Source: Semisulcospira habei
Taxonomy: Eukaryota; Mollusca; Gastropoda; Semisulcospiridae
Direction: 5' to 3'
Assembly: GCA_036245525.1 (NCBI GenBank)
Contig: BTPG01000004.1
Location: 211,031,507-211,095,506 of the forward strand
DNA length: 64,000 bases
Of this stretch, positions 1 to 10,753 are shown piece by piece. The position numbers were made by a program, and so were the translations under genes. Position 1 is the stretch's first letter, and each line of letters opens with the position of its first letter. The notes under the pieces are model-generated. The model saw only the letters and a program-made list of their open reading frames with translations, did not search any database and had not been told where the DNA came from.

Positions 1-89
1 GTCACACGAATAACACATATACATTCAAACCCATTGCAGCAGGCAACAAAAAAAGCATTTTCGGTCTGTATTTCATGAATAACAGTCCG

Positions 90-285
90 TTTAACCGCAA
101 AGCCGCATTTCTCAAATTTTGGGGGCATCGCCTAACGACAATGTACCAGCTGCAGGAGATGGATCGACCATGATAATTCAAGGGGAGTGCCAGATGAGCT
201 TGGCGCCTGTCGGCGCCAAGCTCATCTGGCACTGCCCTTGAATTATCATGGTCGGTCCATCTCTTGCTGTAGTGCGTCGAGGCAA
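90..285. mobile_element. TTAA-A foldback element, degraded right end
   Basis: Left end TTAACCGC, then the subfamily flank (CTCAAATTTTGGGGGC) and a near-perfect hairpin centred near 213. Both arms carry the GATGAGC/GCTCATC variant. Confidence 0.75.
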
Positions 286-636
286 AGGCCATAGGGAATA
301 AGGAACGCAGTCTGCATGTAAGAGATACCTATTGGCAAGGACAGGAATACAAGGGATGATGGTATCTCAACGAAAAGAGAACTGAAATGCAGGCCGACTA
401 CCATTGCGGAATAAAGGACGTGTTTTCCGATTGGATGATCACGGCTGGTCCGCCTTTCCTTGGAACGTGCTGACATTCCATTTAGCGCACTCCGGATCAG
501 TATTTTTACCCGGACATTTTCTTCAAGAGCTCTTATCCTTCCCCAGCCTATTTCCATTTTTGCCCTTCGCCCACGGCCCCACCTCACCAACTAGCCCCAG
601 CTCTTAATATCCACCCTCTCTCTGTTTGCTCGTTCT

Positions 637-806
637 TTCGTTCGTTCGTTCGCTCGTTCCGTTCCGTTTCGTTTCGTTTCTTTTCGTTTCGTTTCGTTTC
701 GTTTCGGTTCGGTTCGGTTTGGTTAGGTTGGATCGTTCGTTAGTTTGTTCGTTCTTGTTTTGTTGTTGTTGCTGCTGCTACTGTTTGTTTGTTTGTTTGT
801 TTGTTT
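637..806. repeat. (TTTCG)n / (TTCG)n and (TTTG)n simple repeats
   Basis: Tandem CGTTT, GGTTC and TTTG units with few interruptions. Confidence 0.85.
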
Positions 807-1152
807 CTTTGTATTTATATGTCTGAATGTCAATTTGTAAAATACAATTTTATCATCATCATCATCATTATCCCTCCTCCCCCGTTTCTCCGTTATTGCA
901 CACTCCACCCCAATATCCCCTCAACTCACTCCCATCCCTACCCGCATCTGCACCACCTCCCACCCACCCCGCACCCCTTCAACGAACACTCCTCCACCTT
1001 CACCCCCTAGCATCCAACTATTCCTCTTTTCAACTCTTTATCCCCATCAACATCAAAAACACAATCATTCTCCACAGCTCTCCAGCCCTTTCCAATCCTT
1101 TCGTTGGCAGCACGCGGCCAAAGGACAGCGCTCCTACAGCGAAAATCCATTC

Positions 1153-1222
1153 ATCTGCAAGAGGCGTAGATCTTCATAAACCCCCGTAGGCCTGCGGGGG
1201 TTCATCAAGATCGATGCCTCTC
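1153..1222. mobile_element. TTAA-B core hairpin, solo
   Basis: GCAAGAGGCGTAGATC ... GATGCCTCTCG arms around a GGCCTGCGGGGG centre; outer ends not recognisable. Confidence 0.65.
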
Positions 1223-1625
1223 GTCCGTCTTAATTTACATCTTTATTTCTCAGGTGAATCAGGCTTTCAAAGATGTGTCGGCGATGAAATGTAGAAAACC
1301 ATGCCAACCCTAAGAATCTACAAGAGACACTGCATAGACCCTCGTGAATCTCTCGCAGACAGGGCAGTTTTATGAAGACGTATAGTTCGTGAAGGCACTA
1401 AGCCTTTTCCTGGCATAATTTACGTGTTTGTTCCTCAAGTGGAGTAGACCATAAAGTGCTAGGTTACCCCCTCCCCTCCCCCCCCCCTCCCGGGAGTGAG
1501 AGGCTGTCCGTTTTTCTCCCTGTCTTACTTAGTGTCCCGCACACTTGTGCGCTTACAAAAATCGTATACATAGTCTGGATGATGTCCATCTCGATCTACG
1601 ATGATATAAACGGGGCAAACCTCTA

Positions 1626-1701
1626 CCAGCAGGAGGCATAGATTCTCATGAGCCCGTGCATTCTAGAGGGTCTCATGAGAATCTATGCCTCCTGCACACG
1701 G
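1626..1701. mobile_element. TTAA-B core hairpin variant
   Basis: Arms CAGGAGGCATAGATTCTCAT / ATGAGAATCTATGCCTCCTG form a nearly perfect hairpin with a matched CAGGAGG/CCTCCTG change from the usual CAAGAGG/CCTCTTG. Confidence 0.7.
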
Positions 1702-1946
1702 GAAGGGGCTGAGTGGACGACTGATTCTGGCAACGGAGGCAATCGGCGGCTCTTCAGCAAAAGAGGCGGCGCGTTCTGCGGGACTTAGCCATGGCGGCCG
1801 GAAGCTGAGTGTTGATTGGATGACGGGATCACATTTCCGGTGTCCAAATAGAAGCCCGTCCGTTGTCGCCTTAGACGCCCCCTAGTTTGACGTCACAGCG
1901 GGCTGAAATGGTCATCTTTGCTATACATAAGGAAATGACAGTCCGT

Positions 1947-2162
1947 TTAACCCCTTCAGCCCTGACGCCCTACAGCAGGAGATGGGTCGACCATGATAAT
2001 TCAAGGGTAGTGCCAGATTAGCTTGGCGCCTGTCGGCGCCAAGCTAATCTGGCACCGCCCTTGTGAATTATCATGGTCGATCCATCTTCTGCAACTGGTG
2101 CAGAGTCATTAGATGGCACCTGCAAATTTTGGGAAATACGGCCGTCGGGCTGAATGAGTTAA
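1947..2162. mobile_element. TTAA-A foldback element, full length
   Basis: TTAA at both ends (TTAACCCCTTCAGCCC ... GGGCTGAATGAGTTAA), with the hairpin centred near 2,036. The right arm has a two-base insertion (CTTGTGAATT). Confidence 0.88.
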
Positions 2163-3073
2163 AAACGTGTTACTTTCCAAAGGAGATGTGTGTACGGCAA
2201 AGAAGCAAGACAACCATTTGTCGGCACGAGGATCTGCTGTTTTCAAGAGAGATGAGTCTATTCAGTCAATTTCATTATTATGTTCGGAAATCAGAAATAT
2301 GTCTAAATTGCACGCGTTTCCACGAAGACGGTGGATTAAAAGCCAGGAGGCGAACACGCGCTACCGTCGAAACACGTGCAGTTCTGACCGGTTTCTGATT
2401 GCCGTAAATCTTCTATCATAACCCGATCGCGAACAGCGCGGTCTGACTTATGGCTCCGTGGCGGTACCGTGAATTGCAGACCCTGACCAGTAAATCGGTC
2501 GGACGGCTGCAGGTACAGGCAGATGTTGACCATGTTGACAAAAAATGAACTGAAATTCGCCGTGCGCCTGCGCTCTCTTCTGCGCCCGTCTTGACGGTGC
2601 CAGAAATTCTAGTTCACAAACTGCTGCCTTTCGTTGCGTGCCGAATTTTCATTCCTGTCTGAGGCTGGTCTTGCTTGACCTTTAGGCCGCCTTCGGGCTG
2701 GCTGGGGAACACATGATGGTAAACATGGTTTATCAGGGCCGACAGCAAAGCCGAACAGCCTGCAAAGTGGCGCGAGATGGATCGACGGCAACGGGTGAGG
2801 TGAAGCAGATCGTAGAGTCAGGCTGATGTGCTTGTACCTTTATCCAGGTTTATGCCTCTTCCGGTTTTAACACATTCTACCCTCGGACCGAAATCCCCAA
2901 AATTGGAAGTTGCCCTCTGAAGGACTGTATTACATTCTAGAGACAGATAACGCACACAAGTCACACAGGTTTCTAGGTTTCCCAAAGTTGTTTTCCCAGA
3001 CCAAATCTTTCACCTCAATATTTATCTGAAATGGAAACGCATTTCACATCCCGATAAATTTTCTTAAGTTACT

Positions 3074-3270
3074 ATAAACCCCTTCACACCCCAGAACGAC
3101 TGCAAGAGACATAGATTCTCATGAGCCCCAGCAACTGCGGGGGCTCGTGACGGTCTATGCCTCTTGCTGACACCACTTGAATCCATGTTCCTTGGACGGT
3201 TGCATGTGGCGCTTTGTCACCAAAGATTTTTAGCAACGCAATCTGCGACCACTTGCAGATAAGGGGTTAA
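3074..3270. mobile_element. TTAA-B foldback element
   Basis: ATAAACCCCTTC at the left and AAGGGGTTAA at the right, with a GCAAGAGACATAG-type hairpin near 3,140. Its terminal TTAA (3,267-3,270) is also the first TTAA of the next element. Confidence 0.8.
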
Positions 3271-3474
3271 CTCATTAAGGCCTGACGCACCACAACAAGC
3301 TATGGATAGAGCATGATAGTTCAAAAGTGGTGCCAGAATAGCTTGGCGCCCCTAGGCTAATCTGGCACTGCCCTTGAATTATCATGGTCGATCCACCTCC
3401 TGCAACTGGTGCATAGTCATTAGATGACGCCTCCAAAATTTGGGAAATACGGCCGTCGGGGCTGAGTGAGTTAA
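3267..3474. mobile_element. TTAA-A element, chimeric between two subfamilies
   Basis: The left half is the AGCATGATAGTTC / CAGAATAGC type and the right half the GCTAATCTGGCACTGCCC type with the TAGATGACGCCTCCAAAATT flank. The centre is a short CCCCTAGG junction. Confidence 0.85.
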
Positions 3475-3612
3475 CGCTGTTATCAGAAACACAATCCGCG
3501 TTTTACTGGCAATGGAAAAGGGTTGATTATGCGTCGCTTACGTCCCAACGATATTGTCAGCAGCGGCTAAGGGGTTACACAAAAGGGAGAAGGTGATTCA
3601 AAAAGCGGAAGA

Positions 3613-3860
3613 TTAACCTCTTAACTGCCGGGGCAAAGCGAACGCTACCCAACTGCAAGAGACATAAACCCTCATGAGCCCCCGCAGTCGCGGATCCTCA
3701 TGAGGATCATGTATGCATCTTGTTAGTCCTATGTTCTTTAATCCCACGTTTGGTCGGGTCGCATTTCAGGTTTTTTTTTTTTTCTCACGCGAACGCCATT
3801 CAGCGAGCAATGGCCCAGACGCGAAATCCGCGTCCACCCGCAATGACCAAGGGGTTATAA
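3613..3860. mobile_element. TTAA-B foldback element, diverged
   Basis: TTAACCTCTTAACTGCC at the left, core ACTGCAAGAGACATAAACCC near 3,660, and AAGGGGTTATAA at the right. The poly-T tract at 3,771-3,782 is internal. Confidence 0.7.
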
Positions 3861-3889
3861 TGACTCCGCAATGTTTGCAATTTGCACTC

Positions 3890-4020
3890 AATCATGTCTT
3901 TTGCTAGTCCTATTTTCTTTATTCACATTTTTTTTTTTAATCTCATTTCACTTTGGGTTTTTCGCGCGAACTTCGGTCAGTGTGCAGTGGTTTCTGACAC
4001 GATATCCGGAAAAGGGTTAA
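3890..4020. mobile_element. TTAA-B right-half fragment
   Basis: Repeats the right-hand half of the preceding element (TTGCTAGTCCTATTTTCTTT ... AAAAGGGTTAA) without its hairpin. The closing TTAA (4,017-4,020) opens the next element. Confidence 0.7.
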
Positions 4021-4110
4021 CCCCTTTGCACGCCGGTAGCGGTTTTTGTCGCGATGATTCCTGTAGGAATTATCGCGACAAAAACCGCTACCGACACGCA
4101 AAAGGGTTAA
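4017..4110. mobile_element. TTAA-C foldback element, full length
   Basis: TTAACCCCTTTG ... AAAAGGGTTAA around a near-perfect palindrome (GCCGGTAGCGGTTTTTGTCG and its complement). Confidence 0.9.
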
Positions 4111-4160
4111 CTCATTCGCGGCCAGCCGCATCCGGATGCGGCTTGCCGCGAATGAGTTAA
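4107..4160. mobile_element. TTAA-E foldback element, 54 bp
   Basis: TTAACTCATTCGCGGC ... CCGCGAATGAGTTAA is almost entirely palindromic around GCATCCGGATGC. It shares its first TTAA with the TTAA-C element. Confidence 0.85.
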
Positions 4161-4517
4161 CATCGGATGAGGTGCGGACGGGGATGGGTGGTGGTGGTGG
4201 TGGTGGTTGGGGGGAGGGGGGGGGGGTTACAAATCCGTTGTTAGGCAACATTTAGTCTAGCATGCAAGAGGTTGAGAGAGGACAGTCGGCTCCCTTTGTT
4301 GGCGCCTGATAAAATCTGCATAAGCTCCACCTTTTGATTTCCTCTTCCCAAACCCTCGTTGAACCTGTTTCATCTGCGAGCCGCGTAGATGCTCATAAGC
4401 CCATATTTTCTTGGTGTCTGACAAAATATTTTTTATGAACTGGGATATGTTTGCGGTCCCTGGGTTTTTAAACCCCTCCATCTGCTTAACGCGTGACATT
4501 TGCGTATGCTTGAATTG

Positions 4518-4718
4518 TTAACATCATTCACACACGATGCGCGTATTTCCCAAATTTTGGAGGCGTCATCTAACGACTATGCACCTGTTGCAAGAGATGG
4601 ATCGACATGAGAATTCAAGGGTAGTGCCAGATTAGCTTGGCGCCGACAGGCACTATTCTTGAAATATCATGGTCGACCCATCTCCTGCTGTAGTGCGTCA
4701 GGCGGCTGAACGGGTTAA
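4518..4718. mobile_element. TTAA-A element missing part of the right hairpin arm
   Basis: The left arm is complete to TTGGCGCCGACAGG, but the right arm resumes at CACTATTCTTGAA, so about 20 bases of the arm are gone. Terminal GGGTTAA is intact. Confidence 0.8.
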
Positions 4719-5075
4719 CTCTTACGGGCAACCAGACAGCTTCATCAGCACAGGTATCTATGCCTCTCGCCGGAGTTAATTCAGAACCTTTGCCTCTTTC
4801 AGGAAAGATGCATAATTTACGTCTCTGTTACTCCTGACTGAGGAGGACTCTGGTGGTTTGAGACGGCGATTCAAACGTGCCAGAAGAGGCGAACAATGTG
4901 CGCTGCTTGCGTGTTGAGGAATATTCTGGTAGCAGGAGCGAAAATAGATTTTCTTCCTGTTTCCTGCAGTTCACTTCGTTCAAGATGGGGGTTGTCTCTT
5001 CTCAAAGAAAAGCCCATGCGTGCTCCACCCTAGTAGTCGGTCTTCCAAAAGTTTAGTATTAATACAGCACCAAAC

Positions 5076-5140
5076 GCGGGCTCTCTCCCATCGGAATCAT
5101 CGCGACCAAAAAACCGCTGCCGACAACCAAAGGGCTAAAT
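5076..5140. mobile_element. TTAA-C right-half remnant
   Basis: GGAATCATCGCGACC...CCGCTGCCGACAACCAAAGGG without the partner arm. Confidence 0.6.
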
Positions 5141-5396
5141 TGAAGCACTGTGCAACTTTGCGACGGGTCTACATCGGAATCTTTTCTCAGCAACTACAGT
5201 ATTTGCTTGTCAAAATTGGTCTTAAAAGACAGTTACTCTGTCCAGAAAAGTCTCGAAGGGTAAAAAGCTTCACCTGTCTTTAAAAACAGCCATTTAGTTG
5301 GCTACATGCATGCAGTCTCATAATAATTGGTTTTCAATGACAGGTGGTCTCTCATACGGGCTTCGCTGTATAAAGGCTTTTACATGGAGCGCGTGT

Positions 5397-5475
5397 ACAT
5401 ATATATATATATATATGTTATATATCATATATATATATATATATATATATCTATATATATATATATATATATATC
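5397..5475. repeat. (TA)n microsatellite
   Basis: Interrupted TA dinucleotide tract. Confidence 0.9.
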
Positions 5476-5524
5476 ATTTCAATACCACAAGGACATAACC
5501 TGGGGTATATTGACAATCTTCTAT

Positions 5525-5651
5525 GGATTGGTCGCGATCGTTCAAGGGTAGTGCCAGACCAGCGAAACGACTTGCACGGTGCCAAGCTAATTCGGCACAC
5601 AACTTGAACTATCCTAGCCGATCCATCTCTCATTGTGTAGTTCCGTCTTAA
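5525..5651. mobile_element. TTAA-A element, strongly diverged
   Basis: CGTTCAAGGGTAGTGCCAGA on the left and TGCCAAGCTAATTCGGCAC on the right, with arms no longer complementary at the centre. It abuts the next element at the TTAA at 5,648. Confidence 0.65.
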
Positions 5652-5857
5652 CCCCGTAACTGCAGAGAAAAGCTGAACAGAGTCCAACTGCAAGAGGCAT
5701 AGATCCTCATGAGCCCCCGCAATTGCGGGGGCTCATGAGGATCTATGCCTCTTGCTGAGACCAATTTGTATCCGTGTTCCTTGGACGGTTTGGGCTCTTT
5801 GGCGCTGAACACTTTCAGAAATAAAAACTTTGAGATCACTGGCATTGAGCGGGTTAA
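5648..5857. mobile_element. TTAA-B foldback element, full length
   Basis: TTAACCCCGTAACTGC ... GAGCGGGTTAA with a perfect 60-bp class hairpin (GCAAGAGGCATAGATCCTCA) near 5,720. Confidence 0.88.
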
Positions 5858-6169
5858 GAGCTTTGACACGCCTTGAAAGGATTGCTTGATTGATTGTACG
5901 TTGCTTAACGTCCCGACAGCAACAAGGCTTTCTCAGGACGTGCCTGCACTGCTTCTGAAAAAAAAAAAAACAGAATATTGAATGTATGTCGCCAGCCGGT
6001 CCAAGAGGTTAAATAAACCTACGCCATGGGGCCTAAATAAAGCTAAGACCATTTAGCAACACACATCCAATATCAAGAGCTACAGGCAGTGCAGACAGTT
6101 GGGAGAGTTTTAAAAAAGGCAAATACAGGTGAATGGACCAAGGGTAGACAGAAACACATGCCCCAGAGT

Positions 6170-6280
6170 AGAAGGGAAACCCACCCTGTGGGGCTGACCA
6201 GGGTGACCCTGGGAACTAAAAAGTAGTCAACCCCACCCAAGTCCCCCAGGGCAGACCCGGGTGGGGAGCCTTGAAAGGAA
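6170..6280. repeat. Dispersed repeat shared with 59,060-59,125
   Basis: CCAGGGCAGACCCGGGTGGG and the AAAAGTAGT.AACCCCA stretch upstream of it occur at both places. The second copy lies in the 3' part of an L2/CR1-like retroelement, so this may be a 3' fragment of the same family. Confidence 0.55.
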
Positions 6281-6849
6281 AATGTAGAAAACGTGAATGC
6301 AGCAAATACTGAAGAGATGATTTTAATGAACGTTCATCCTCGCAAACACTTCTTTCCATCTGAAGCAACATCACATAACAATGAAAATAACGATGTCATC
6401 ATATTATTGCACAGCTTGAAAACAGACATAGACGTATGAACTATTGCACGAAAATGGGGAGAAAAAAAAAAGAATTGCACGCACAATGTAAGGATTACCA
6501 TTCATTACGCCAACTAGCGTAACTTTCATGAGACACATTAAGTAAACGGAATTACAAATTCAACCTGAAGAAGTGTTTGTCCTGTGATGACAAAAGACAG
6601 TAAGCCCATTTTTATGAAAAGCGAGATTTTCATTGCAATACGCAGAAGAAAAAAACCTTGCTTTTTACAAAAGTGGACTTAGTGTCTTGTGCCTTGACAG
6701 GGCATACGTCTTGCGGATCCGCGTAATGGTTCCTTTTCGCCATCTTTTACCAAACACAACTTCATTTAATGACAAGACATAATTTCAAAGTCAAGAGGAC
6801 ACTACTAACAAGATTCAGCCCATGTTGCCAACGTAACGTCAAATAAACG

Positions 6850-7048
6850 TTAACCCAATTAGCCCCAACGTCGTACAGCAGGAGATGGATAGATCAAGAT
6901 AAGTCAAGGGTAGTGCCAGACTAGCTTGGCGCCTTCAGGCGCCAAGCTAATTTGGCACTACCCTTGAATTATCACTGCAGCTGTTACATAATCGTCAAGT
7001 GACGCCTCCAACATTTGGGAAATGTGGCCTTCGGGCTAAATGGGTTAA
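6850..7048. mobile_element. TTAA-A foldback element, full length
   Basis: TTAACCCAATTAGCCC ... GGGCTAAATGGGTTAA with the hairpin near 6,937. The right flank lacks the GGTCGATCCATCTCCTGC segment. Confidence 0.87.
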
Positions 7049-7262
7049 ATTACCAAGTAGGGGAATATTTATGAAAGTAGACTGCAAAATTGAAGGAATT
7101 GAAACAACCAAACTTCGACCAGTGTCGAAATTCATTACACAAGACTGGCAAGCCACTTTTTTTTTTGTTTGTTTGTTTCTGCCTTACACAAAACATAGCA
7201 TTCAATTGCTGGATTTATCGATATCTGAAACTTGCAGAACATTCTTTGCCAGGATACTTGCC

Positions 7263-7354
7263 TTAGCCCTCTGGCTGTCGGCAGCGACTTTTGTCGCGAT
7301 GATTCCTGCAGGAGTCATCGCGACAAAAGCCGCTGCCGACAGCCTAAGGGTTTA
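7263..7354. mobile_element. TTAA-C foldback element
   Basis: TTAGCCCTCTGGCTGTCGG ... CTAAGGGTTTAA with matched arm changes (GCGACTTTTGTCG / CGACAAAAGCCGC). Confidence 0.82.
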
Positions 7355-7671
7355 ATGATAGTGTAATCGTCGTCGCATTTGGCTGCCTAAACAATCAGTC
7401 AGTCGAATACATTTTCATTCAAACATAAATTAGAATACACGTTCTAGGGAAAACGGTCACATACTAGGGAAACCGCATCGCATTCTACTGCGGCTTACAA
7501 ATCCTAGCCAGCGATGGGCAAAAAAATAGCCGCCATGGGAATACACGAATGGACGTTGTGGTAAAATGATTGACAATGGAATTTTTAAATAAATACATAC
7601 ACGTAAACAACATGTGTCCCAAAATTAAGTTAAATCGGTGTTATTAAGCTTATGAATCTACTGATTCAAGG

Positions 7672-7766
7672 CGGCCCACATTAACAGCTGCGTAAGTGTC
7701 GTATAGAGTTGTCGGCGGAACGCTATGCGACAATTTCGCAGCTGTTGACCCGGGTGGCCCTTGAAT
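7672..7766. mobile_element. TTAA-D foldback element, diverged
   Basis: CAGCTGCGTAAGTGTCGTAT and its imperfect complement, flanked by TTCAAGGCGG.CC / GG.CCTTGAATAAGTGTTAA. Confidence 0.7.
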
Positions 7767-7920
7767 AAGTGTTAACAGTTTCAATGGTCTGCGGATCTGT
7801 GCTTTTGGGCCTTGCAGCTTAAACCGGAACGCCCCAAATCACAAACAAGCACACTTTTATTTTTTTCAAAATTCGGGTAACTGTTATCGAATCGATCAAG
7901 CCACAGATTATCAAAGTGGT

Positions 7921-8062
7921 TCTTACCCCGTGCCGGGAAAATGCAAACAGCACCCAGCTGCAAGAGGTATAGATCCTCATGAGCCCCCGCAGTTGCGGGG
8001 GCTCACGAGGATCTATGCCTCTTGCTTACACCAATTTGAATCCATGTTTCTGGGACTTCTAG
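7921..8062. mobile_element. TTAA-B foldback element, right end not clear
   Basis: TTACCCCGTGCCGGG at the left and a strong hairpin (CTGCAAGAGGTATAGATCC) near 7,994, then TTTGAATCCATGTTTCTGGG. Confidence 0.72.
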
Positions 8063-8535
8063 GGTTTATTTTTTCTTGAATTAACGAAGACTTCAGAATC
8101 ACATGATAATCTGAATAAAACCAGCACTGATATGACTATGAGTTAGTAGTCTGTTTATTTGTCAAAAGTCGGTGAACAGTTTGTTTCGTTGTTCGCGAGA
8201 TCCTACTCGAAAATTTGCTAAAATGAGGAATAGCGTATTTGTTTTATGGAGGAAAACACGTGTTGGAAGATGAAAATAAACCAAACGTTACTGTGAGTAT
8301 GACTTTTAAAGTGAGTTTGACTAGTCATGTATTTTGCAATAGTCGGTTAAAAGCTTAACGATGTGTTGTCTATGAGTCCGATTCGAATCGCCCCGAATCA
8401 TAGAGTGGATTGTCGAGACCAGATGCCTCGATTCTTCCGGACCGGGGACTCATTTCGATGGCTGCCGGCCTGCCTTGCATCGGACCCCATTGCCTGTTGG
8501 ACAGAAAAAAGGCGGCGTTGTATGAGGAGGAATCC

Positions 8536-8725
8536 TGAACCCTTTGAATGTCGGTAGCGCTTTTCGTCGCTTGATTATTATTATTATTAGTATTATATCA
8601 TTATAGTATTACAGGTATTATATGGACATTCTCATATTTAAATAACTCAATGCGCGATGTAGCGCGAACTGACCCAACAGCAGGAACATCTCGAGAAAAA
8701 GCGCTGCTGACAGCCAAAGGGTTAA
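8536..8725. mobile_element. TTAA-C element with its arms pushed apart
   Basis: The left arm TTTGAATGTCGGTAGCGC and the right arm GCGCTGCTGACAGCCAAAGG flank about 130 bp of unrelated AT-rich sequence instead of a short loop. Confidence 0.65.
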
Positions 8726-8787
8726 AGCATCACTAGGCAGGGAATACTGGAAGATAAGCCACGGGAAGACAGGACAAGCAAGATAAA

Positions 8788-8877
8788 AACCCTCTGCGTG
8801 TCGGTAGCGATTTTAGTCGCGATGATTCCTGCAGGAATCATCGCGACTAATACAGCTACCGACACGCAAAGGGTTAA
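8788..8877. mobile_element. TTAA-C foldback element
   Basis: ACCCTCTGCGTGTCGGTAGC ... GACACGCAAAGGGTTAA; both arms carry the CGTGTCGG/CCGACACG variant. Confidence 0.85.
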
Positions 8878-9423
8878 GAATAGGCGTTCTGGACAAAGCA
8901 TAAATAATTAAGACAGTTAGACAAGGAGGACAAAACACGACAAGACGATTCAGTTAGACAAGACACGGCAAAGGAGACAAAAACAAAGACTAGAAAAGAA
9001 AAGGCTCTTGAACGCGACACGTCTAAACACGACGCATAAAACAACACAAGAAAATAAGTCCAGCATGTGGTACAAAAGCTGATGCTAACTTCTAAGCTTT
9101 TGTCGGGCACTAACACTGGCTATTGTAAAACTGGAAAATAGTATTTAAATACTCAAAATAGTTTTTGAAAATTCAAGCGCAATGGGACATTTCCTTTCCC
9201 TGCACAAACAAAAGAAGGCATGATATGTGTTCTAAGGTGCAATGCTGGACTTACTTCCGCGTTAGCTGAGTGCTCGTGCTGTTCACATGTCTGAGTTGTA
9301 CATGGGGTTGTCTAAGCCTTGGGGCGCTTTCCCACTGTACCCACTCTGCCTGCAATGGCCAGCCCAAACCAGTCGTCAGAAGGTAACGGGATTGACAAAT
9401 GAGTGTGACCTCATGGGGGTACT

Positions 9424-9565
9424 AGCTGCAGGAGATGGACAGAGCATGATAATTCAAGGGTAGTGCCAGATGAGCTTGGCGCCATCAGGCGCCAAGCTCA
9501 TCTGGCACTACCCTTGAATTATCATGCTCTGTGCATCTTCTGCTGTAGGGAGCTAAATGGATTAA
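9424..9565. mobile_element. TTAA-A element, left end missing
   Basis: A perfect hairpin with the GATGAGC/GCTCATC variant around GGCGCCATCAGGCGCC; right end GAGCTAAATGGATTAA. Confidence 0.8.
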
Positions 9566-9604
9566 GCGTCTGGCTGCAGCTGCCTGGAGTCTGGTTGTTT
9601 TGCT

Positions 9605-9785
9605 GTTTTTGTTTTTGTTTTTTGTTTGTTTGTTTGTTTGTTTTTTTGTTTTTTTTTTGGGGGGGGTGTTTGTTTGCTTGTTTTTTGTTTGTTTATTTGT
9701 TTGTTTGTTTGTTTGTTTGTTTGTTTGTTTGTTTTTGGGGGAGTTGGGGGTGGAGTTCGGGGGGTGGGGGGGGTGGGGGGGGGGT
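9605..9785. repeat. (TTTG)n and G-rich low-complexity tract
   Basis: TTTG units followed by a G-rich stretch to about 9,785. Confidence 0.85.
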
Positions 9786-9837
9786 CCCTGTCAGTGTGCT
9801 TCCAACCACTTCAAAGAAAATGCAGACAGATTCACTT

Positions 9838-9912
9838 GCATCTGCATGAGGGATAGATTCTCATGAGCCCATGCAGCTGCAGGGGCTCGTAAAAATATAG
9901 TGCCGCTTGCCC
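9838..9912. mobile_element. TTAA-B hairpin, decayed
   Basis: GATAGATTCTCATGAGCCCA and GGGGCTCGTAAAA are recognisable, but the arms are no longer complementary throughout. Confidence 0.55.
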
Positions 9913-10035
9913 GGAATAATGAGAAAATTGGCGTCTAGCAGGAGAGATTCACTGACGACGACAGTGTCGGTGGCTACATGCACCAGGGAGTTACTTGGCA
10001 GTGATTGCAATGCAGCGCAGATATAGCCACACGTC

Positions 10036-10259
10036 TTAACCCTTCTCATTCGGAATACACCAGTGTGTGAAATAGGTTTGTCTGAAATAGTTCAAGGGTA
10101 GTGCCAGAATAGCTTGGCGCCTCTAGGCGCCAAGCTATTCTGGCACCACCCTTGAACTAAAGCCATTGGTCTATGTCCTTATCTGTAAGTACTATAATGT
10201 AGCTTGCACATGGCAGTGTACAAATTTGAAGCTTTTAACCTCAGTATGATATGGGTTAA
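10036..10259. mobile_element. TTAA-A core in a third type of flanks
   Basis: TTAACCCTTCTCATTCGG ... AGTATGATATGGGTTAA flank the shared core hairpin (CAGAATAGCTTGGCGCC). The flanks differ from the other TTAA-A elements and recur inverted at 19,247-19,470. Confidence 0.85.
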
Positions 10260-10414
10260 CCCATTTAAACCCACGGCCGCGTTCGGAAGTGTTACTTAAC
10301 GACTATGCACCAAATGACCAAATGCAGGAGATGGATTGACCAGGATAATTTAACGGTAGTGCCAGATTAGCCTGGCACCTTCAGACGGTAGGGCGTTGGG
10401 GCTAAATGGGTTAA
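10256..10414. mobile_element. TTAA-A element with truncated hairpin
   Basis: TTAACCCATTTAAACCC ... GGGCTAAATGGGTTAA; the right arm is absent after GGCACCTTCAG. It shares the TTAA at 10,256-10,259 with its left neighbour. Confidence 0.83.
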
Positions 10415-10553
10415 TGTTGACGGCAACAACCAAAAAACTGTGTTTTTTGACTTTCACTGAGTGTGACATCAAACTACAACGGATCGCAGCTGTCTGTGTC
10501 TCAAACAGTGCCAATTTGGAACCAGGATAACAGCCCGAAACTCGAGTGTATCT

Positions 10554-10753
10554 TTAACCCATTTAACACCACGGCCACTGTGTTTGGAAGTGTTATTTAA
10601 TGACTGTGCACCAGGTGCAGGAGATGGACTGACCATGATAATTCAAGGGTAGAGCCAGATGAGCTTGGCGCCTTCAGGCGCCAAGCTCATCTGGCACTAC
10701 CCTTGAATTATCATGGTCAGTCCATCTCCTACTGTGGGGTGGTGAGGGGTTAA
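10554..10753. mobile_element. TTAA-A foldback element, full length
   Basis: TTAACCCATTTAACACC ... GTGAGGGGTTAA with the GATGAGC/GCTCATC arm variant near 10,675. Confidence 0.87.

Noticed and set aside
5690..5760. Rho-independent terminators suggested by GC-rich hairpins
   Set aside because: Eukaryotic intronic or intergenic context. The hairpins are members of transposon families with defined ends.
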